DNA of 64,000 bases, taken from NCBI RefSeq assembly GCF_037076455.1, contig NZ_AP028679.1, positions 2,805,501 to 2,869,500 on the forward strand. The letters run 5' to 3'. This document shows, one piece after another, positions 59,735-64,000 of this stretch (positions are counted from its first letter, which is position 1; each line of letters opens with the position of its first letter). The stretch is from Desulfoferula mesophila. Lineage in GTDB: Bacteria; Desulfobacterota; Desulfarculia; Desulfarculales; Desulfarculaceae. The notes below the pieces were generated by a model. The model ran no database searches. It saw only the letters and a list, made by a program, of their open reading frames with translations, and had not been told where the DNA came from. The position numbers and the translations under genes were made by a program.

Positions 59735-60825
59735 CAGATTATCAACATGGCGTCGCCGTAGCTATAAAAACGATAACCCCGCTGAACGGCCTGTTCGTAG
59801 GCGGCCAAGACCCGCTCGCGGCCGGCCAGGGCGGCCACCAGCATGAGCAGGGTGGTGCGGGGCAGGTGAAAATTGGTTATGAGGCCGTCGGCCACCCGGA
59901 AGGAGTGTCCAGGCGCGATGAGCAGCTCGCACCATCCCGCGCCGGGCTGGGGCACCCCGCCGGGGCCGGGCCGCCACTCCAGGGAGCGCAGGCTGGTGGT
60001 GCCCACGGCAATGACCCGCCCTCCCCGCTTTTTGGCCATGGCCACCGCTTCGGCCGCGGCGGCGGAAATCTCCACCCACTCCGCGTGCAGGCGCCCGGCC
60101 GCCAGGCGGGCCGGGTCGGGCTCGGCAAAGGTGCCATAGCCCACGTGCAGGGTCAGGCTGGTGTGCTCCACTCCCCGGCGGGCCAGGGCGGCCAGCAATT
60201 CACGGCTCAGGTGCAGCCCGGCGGTGGGGGCGGCCACCGCGCCGGGGTGGGCGGCATACACGGTCTGGTAGCGCCGGGCGTCCGCCTGGTCCGGCCCCCG
60301 GGGTCGCTTGATGTAGGGCGGCAGAGGGGTGGCTCCCCGGGCCGCGGCCAACTCCAGGGCCGAGCCGGAAAACTCCACCAGGGCTTGCCCCCGCTTGCCC
60401 CGCTCTATTACCCGCGCCCAGGTCTCCGGTTCGCCCTCCAGGCGCAAATCGGCGCCGGGGGCCAAGGTCTTGTGGGAGCGCAGCAGGCACTCGTGACGCT
60501 CGCGACCATCGGCCAGGCGCTCTCGGGGCATGGCCGGAGACAGGAGCAATATCTCCACCTTGCCGCCGGTGGGCTTGGCCGCCCGCAAACGGGCCGGAAC
60601 CACCCGGGTGTCGTTGAGGACCAACAGGTCTCCAGGACGCAGCAGCTTGGTGAGTTGGGCTATCTTGTGATGGCTGGACGGTCCCTGGCGGCGGGGCAAA
60701 CAAAGCAACCGGGCCTGCACCCGGCGGCGGGCCGGGGATTGGGCGATTAGCTCCGGGGGCAGCTCATAAGCGTAGGGCGCCAGCAGGTCTTGGGGTTGGC
60801 TGTTGTGGGGGAGGGTTTCCGCCAT
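59734..60825 (-). CDS. queA: S-adenosylmethionine:tRNA ribosyltransferase-isomerase
   Basis: Adds the cyclopentene-bearing group of epoxyqueuosine to preQ1 in tRNA. It has 363 residues. Family segments are LPPELIAQSPA at the N-terminus, RPGDLLVLNDTRVVPARL, APTAGLHLS and TNFHLPRTTLLMLV. It heads the queA-tgt-yajC-secD-secF run. A tail of the neighbouring intergenic region supplies its promoter, which I could not identify. Confidence 0.96.
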   Translation of the reverse strand: MAETLPHNSQPQDLLAPYAYELPPELIAQSPARRRVQARLLCLPRRQGPSSHHKIAQLTKLLRPGDLLVLNDTRVVPARLRAAKPTGGKVEILLLSPAMPRERLADGRERHECLLRSHKTLAPGADLRLEGEPETWARVIERGKRGQALVEFSGSALELAAARGATPLPPYIKRPRGPDQADARRYQTVYAAHPGAVAAPTAGLHLSRELLAALARRGVEHTSLTLHVGYGTFAEPDPARLAAGRLHAEWVEISAAAAEAVAMAKKRGGRVIAVGTTSLRSLEWRPGPGGVPQPGAGWCELLIAPGHSFRVADGLITNFHLPRTTLLMLVAALAGRERVLAAYEQAVQRGYRFYSYGDAMLII

Positions 60826-61122
60826 GAGTCCCGCTTTTGGTCCCGTCAGGCCATGCCGAAAATAGTCACGGCATATTGAGTGGTTAGATGGGCAGCTCCC
60901 CCGTGGGGAGCAATTCAGTTGAACTATGCATATTACGGTGAGGCACCCCGCTTGTCAAGGAAGGCCGGGAGCTACAACTGCTTTAATCCAAAGCACTTGA
61001 GGCTTTTTGCTTGACAGAAACGGGCCGGACAAACAACCATAGGCACGTGCTATCAACCAAGGCATATACTATTACTGAACGCCCAGCCGGGCGCGCATAC
61101 AAACTCAAACCGGAGTGGGCAC
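60826..61122. other. Divergent intergenic region queA / small zinc-ribbon gene
   Basis: Nearly 300 bases with no ORF of note. It includes a CTCCCC/GGGGAG inverted repeat near 60896-60910, a TTGACA at 61011-61016 without a good -10 at 17 bases, and a TATACT at 61065-61070 without a good -35. One of the last two may serve the zinc-ribbon gene. Confidence 0.5.
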
Positions 61123-61299
61123 ATGGCCATCTACGTAAAGTGTAAAACCGAGGACTGCGGCAACGAAATCCTGGCGCCGGAATACGCTCAAACCCCCTTT
61201 GACAAGTTGGAAGACGCCTTGCACAAAAAAAATTACTACCTGTGCCCCAAATGCGGCCAGGTCAATCCCTACCTCAAAGAGGATCATTACGAAAAATAA
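61123..61299 (+). CDS. 58-residue zinc-ribbon protein
   Basis: A short gene encoding MAIYVKCKTEDCGNEIL and ending DHYEK. Two cysteine pairs, Cys7/Cys12 and Cys41/Cys44 (LCPKCGQVN), would bind one zinc. GGAG lies about 8 bases before the ATG, and a terminator follows 20 bases after the stop, so it has its own transcription unit. I do not recognise a named family; small ribbons like this often bind nucleic acid or regulate metal. Confidence 0.75.
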   Translation: MAIYVKCKTEDCGNEILAPEYAQTPFDKLEDALHKKNYYLCPKCGQVNPYLKEDHYEK

Positions 61300-61318
61300 A
61301 CGGTATTTGAGTATGTTG

Positions 61319-61349
61319 GGGCGGGCCTGCCGGGCTCGCCCTTTTTTTT
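61319..61349 (+). terminator. Rho-independent terminator after the zinc-ribbon gene
   Basis: GGGCG and CGCCC arms with further internal pairing (GCC/GGC), then eight Ts at 61342-61349. Confidence 0.85.
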
Positions 61350-61475
61350 GCCCTCGGGGCGCCCAGAGGGCGGACCAAGTAGCCCGCCACCAAGCGGCCG
61401 CGCCGCCTTGGCTTGACACCAGAGGCCCCATGGCTTAGCGTGCCAGCAGCGGTCCTGTTCGCGGTGGAGGCTCCC

Positions 61476-62075
61476 ATGACACAAATGGTCAAGGATTTCG
61501 ATTGGCGGCGTCCAGGCACCTTTTTACCGGTGGCCATGGCCGCCTCCTTCAAGCCTCGGGCCTTTTTCGCCCAGATGGAAAACCGGGGCGACCTTATCAC
61601 CCCGCTGATGTTTTTGGTGTGGGTCCATCTGTTGGCCTCCCTGGCCGCGCTCGTCGCCGGCTTCCCCCTGAGTGCCGTGGCCTGGGGTTTGGCCACCCGC
61701 CTGGTGGTGGACCTCATTTTCGTCGGCCTGGTCTACACCATCGGGCACCACATAATGCGCAATCCGCTAAACGCGGGCGGCTTTCTGCGCGTGGTGTGCT
61801 ATTGCCTGGGCATCAAGCTCATCGCGGTGATCCTGCCCTTTTTGCCGGCCTATCAAGACGCCTTGATGGTGCTGGTCTATGTCTTCTTTTTCATAACCCT
61901 GTACTTCGGGCTGCGGGCGGCGGCGGGCTTCACCTTTTTGCAATCCGCCACCTGCGTGCTGTTGTCCGTGGTGGGCATGGTGCTGCTGATGAGCCTCATC
62001 GGCAACATGACCGTAACCGTGCCTTCCCAAGGCGTCGCCGGAGGCGGAGCCCCGTCCACCGGTGCCGTCCGCTAG
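61476..62075 (+). CDS. Yip1-family membrane protein
   Basis: A 199-residue protein with about five hydrophobic helices and the Yip1-like layout: a short cytoplasmic N-terminus with FKPRAFFAQM, then a helical bundle (LDLI-like segment VVDLIFVGLVYTIGH, RVVCYCLG). The function of bacterial Yip1 proteins is unknown. TGGAGG lies 5 bases before the ATG; the longer frame from 61413 lacks a site. It may be co-transcribed with the efflux genes 60 bases downstream. Confidence 0.8.
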   Translation: MTQMVKDFDWRRPGTFLPVAMAASFKPRAFFAQMENRGDLITPLMFLVWVHLLASLAALVAGFPLSAVAWGLATRLVVDLIFVGLVYTIGHHIMRNPLNAGGFLRVVCYCLGIKLIAVILPFLPAYQDALMVLVYVFFFITLYFGLRAAAGFTFLQSATCVLLSVVGMVLLMSLIGNMTVTVPSQGVAGGGAPSTGAVR

Positions 62076-62138
62076 CAACCCCAACCGCCATGTTATAAAA
62101 TCTGCCCAAGTCGGCACCCTCATAATCGGGAGCGCTTC

Positions 62139-63389
62139 TTGAAAAAAGCCAAAGGGCTAAAATGGACGGCGGCCGCGCTGGTGATCTTGGCCCTGGCCGC
62201 GGGGCTGTGGACTTGGTGGCCCCAGGGCGATCAGGGCTTGCAGGTCAGCGGCAAAGAGTTTCAGGTCAAGCGCGGCACCATCCGACGCATGGTGGTGTCC
62301 ACCGGTACGGTGAAGCCCCAGGTGGGGGCCGAGGTCAAGGTCGGCGCGCGGGTCAGCGGCCGGGTGGAAAAGCTATTGGTCAGCATCGGCCAGACGGTCA
62401 AGGCGGGCCAGGTGGTGGCCTTGATCGAGCACCAGGACCTGGAGGCCAAGCTGCGCCAGGCCCAGGCCGAGCTCAACGCCGACCAGGCCCGCCTGGTGCG
62501 GGTGCAGACCACCGGCCCCAAGGAGATCGCCCGGGCTCAGGCCGAGCTGACCGAGGCCAAGGCCACCCTGGACCTGACCACCCTGGACTATGGCCGTCAG
62601 GAGAAGATGCGCTCCAGCGACCTGGTGGCCCAGGACGCCCTGGATCGGGCCCGGGAAAAGCACCAGGTGGCCCAGGCCCGCCTCAAGGCGGCCCAAGCCA
62701 AGCTCAACCAGGTCCGCCACACCTATGAGCAGGACGTCAAGGTGGCCCAGGCCGACCTGGCCGCTTCCCAGGCCAAGCTGGCCACCGCCCAGGTAAACCT
62801 GGACTACGCCACCATCCGGGCCCCCATCGACGGCGTGGTCTCCAGCGTGTCCACCCAGGAGGGCGAGACCGTGGCCGCCAGCCTGAGCGCGCCCACCTTC
62901 ATCACCATCGTGGATCTGGCCCGCCTGCAAGTGGACGATTTCGTGGACGAGACCGACATCGGCCTGGTCAAGCTGGCGCAAAAGGCCTTTTTCACGGTGG
63001 ACGCTTATCCGGAGCAAAAGTTCCGGGGCGAGGTGGAGGCCATCCAGCCCTCGGCCAAGATCGTGGACGACGTGGTCTACTATCCGGTGACCGTCAAGAT
63101 CCTGGGCGACTACCAGGACAAGCTCAAGCCGGAGATGACCGCCACGGTGAACATCATCGCCGGGGTGCGCCGGGACGCCCTGCTAATCCCGGCGCCGGCC
63201 ATCCGCCGCAAGGCCGGCAAGACCATGGTCTACGTGAAGCGCGAGGGCACGGTGGTCCTGGTTCCGGTGGAGGTGGGCTGGACCGAGGAGTTGCGCGCCC
63301 AGATCACCAAGGGCCTTCAGGAAGGCGAGACCGTAATTATTCCCACCAGCGCCCCCCTGACCTCCGCCAGACCGGGCGCGGGGCACTGA
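62139..63389 (+). CDS. MacA-like periplasmic adaptor (RND/HlyD family)
   Basis: A 416-residue membrane fusion protein: N-terminal transmembrane anchor (residues 9-27), lipoyl halves (GARVSGRVEKLLVSIGQTVKAGQ and YATIRAPIDGVVS), a long coiled-coil hairpin rich in Ala/Gln/Lys (about 100-215) and beta-barrel domains. It links an inner-membrane pump to an outer-membrane channel. TTG start with CGGGAG 8 bases upstream. The ATPase gene follows after 7 bases. Confidence 0.93.
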   Translation: MKKAKGLKWTAAALVILALAAGLWTWWPQGDQGLQVSGKEFQVKRGTIRRMVVSTGTVKPQVGAEVKVGARVSGRVEKLLVSIGQTVKAGQVVALIEHQDLEAKLRQAQAELNADQARLVRVQTTGPKEIARAQAELTEAKATLDLTTLDYGRQEKMRSSDLVAQDALDRAREKHQVAQARLKAAQAKLNQVRHTYEQDVKVAQADLAASQAKLATAQVNLDYATIRAPIDGVVSSVSTQEGETVAASLSAPTFITIVDLARLQVDDFVDETDIGLVKLAQKAFFTVDAYPEQKFRGEVEAIQPSAKIVDDVVYYPVTVKILGDYQDKLKPEMTATVNIIAGVRRDALLIPAPAIRRKAGKTMVYVKREGTVVLVPVEVGWTEELRAQITKGLQEGETVIIPTSAPLTSARPGAGH

Positions 63390-63396
63390 TACCCCG

Positions 63397-64000
63397 GTGA
63401 TCAAGCTAAAGGGCATCACCAAGACCTATTACCGGGGCAAGGTTGAGACCCCGGTGCTGTTGGGCATCGACCTGCACGTGCGCCCCGGCGAGTTCCTGGC
63501 CATCATGGGCCCCTCGGGCTCTGGCAAGTCCACCTTGCTGCACATCCTGGGCCTGCTGGACCGCCCCAGCGGCGGCTCCTACCTCCTGGATGGCGCGGAG
63601 GTATCCACCCTGAGCGACGACGAGCTGGCCCGGCTGCGCAACGACAAGCTGGGCTTCGTGTTCCAGGCCTTTCACCTGCTGCCCAAATCCACCGCCCTGG
63701 ACAACGTGCTGCTGCCCTTCACCTACGCCGGTCACTATCCCCCCGACGCCCGGGAGAAGGCCCGCGTGGCCTTGGGCCGGGTGGGCCTGGAGCACCGGCT
63801 GCACCACCGTCCCGGCGAGATGAGCGGCGGGGAGTGCCAGCGGGTGGCCATCGCCCGGGCCCTGGTCAACGACCCGGAAGTGATTTTCGCCGACGAGCCC
63901 ACCGGCAACCTGGACCAGCGCTCCTCCCTGGAGATAATCAGCATCCTGCAGGGGCTGCACGCCGAGGGACGCACCATCGTCCTGGTCACCCACGACTCGG
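63397..64000 (+). CDS. ABC transporter ATP-binding protein, MacB/LolD-like (3'-truncated)
   Basis: The first 201 codons of an ABC ATPase cut by the window end. Walker [10 protein letters not shown] at residues 38-46, signature MSGGECQR, Walker [13 protein letters not shown] and the start of the H-loop (LVTHDS) are visible. The signature has Glu-Cys in place of the usual Gln-Gln. GTG start with a modest site. With the adaptor upstream it forms a MacAB-type macrolide or peptide export system; whether it is fused to the permease cannot be seen. Confidence 0.92.
   Translation, partial: MIKLKGITKTYYRGKVETPVLLGIDLHVRPGEFLAIMGPSGSGKSTLLHILGLLDRPSGGSYLLDGAEVSTLSDDELARLRNDKLGFVFQAFHLLPKSTALDNVLLPFTYAGHYPPDAREKARVALGRVGLEHRLHHRPGEMSGGECQRVAIARALVNDPEVIFADEPTGNLDQRSSLEIISILQGLHAEGRTIVLVTHDS

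Overview
The window reads as one contiguous, GC-rich, densely coded bacterial chromosome segment. The gene content points to a strictly or mainly anaerobic member of the former Deltaproteobacteria (Desulfobacterota), possibly Desulfarculus-like. Supporting features are a Wolinella-type diheme fumarate reductase, a two-subunit class I fumarase, pyruvate phosphate dikinase, a ferredoxin-ASKHA (RACo-like) protein, CoA-disulfide reductase-rhodanese, CooT, a TRAP importer beside a molybdenum hydroxylase, an octaheme cytochrome c and carboxyltransferase-type carbon metabolism. The taxon is inferred from gene content, not from a marker gene. GTG and TTG starts are common. I saw no tRNA, rRNA, CRISPR array or insertion sequence.

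Layout. 1-3.4 kb (+): the 3' part of gpmI, a BepA-like M48 protease with TPRs and a secreted DUF2059 protein. 3.5-9.2 kb: elongation factor G (-), a MagIII/endonuclease III-like glycosylase (+), the RACo-like ferredoxin-ASKHA protein (-) and a secreted coiled-coil protein (+). 9.3-14.2 kb (-): CoA-disulfide reductase-rhodanese, a metallo-beta-lactamase fold protein, a tiny DUF2080 protein and dihydrolipoyl dehydrogenase form one operon; crcB and DUF190 form a second, fluoride-related pair. 14.5-18.7 kb (+): aminotransferase, homoserine dehydrogenase, a phosphoglycerate-mutase-like enzyme that may be a homoserine kinase, and a thioesterase, behind a good sigma-70 promoter. 18.8-26.6 kb: ppdK, fabH, a DHH phosphoesterase, a carboxyltransferase subunit and a periplasmic carbonic anhydrase.

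26.7-37.1 kb (+) is the most distinctive block: a CRP/FNR-family regulator, a candidate operator-promoter, TRAP transporter dctPQM, an acyl/aryl-CoA ligase, a 61-residue unknown protein, a three-subunit molybdenum hydroxylase, a second DUF2080 protein, a ThiS/MoaD-like sulfur carrier and its ThiF/MoeB-like E1 enzyme. Most junctions overlap by one to four bases. I read it as a regulated module for import, CoA activation and hydroxylation (or dehydroxylation) of an unidentified carboxylic acid, with its own sulfur-carrier pair.

37.2-46.6 kb: ferritin, a HAO-like octaheme cytochrome c, queE, a membrane protein, a glycosyltransferase, fumarase alpha/beta and frdCAB. 46.7-53.0 kb: hpt, a zinc-ribbon/DUF3426 protein, a K+ channel, a PfkB kinase-EamA transporter-MBL cluster, DUF3842-cooT and plsY. 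53.0-60.8 kb (-): parAB with yacP, then queA-tgt-yajC-secD-secF. 61.1-64.0 kb (+): a 58-residue zinc-ribbon protein, a Yip1 protein, and a MacA/MacB-like efflux pair that runs off the window end.
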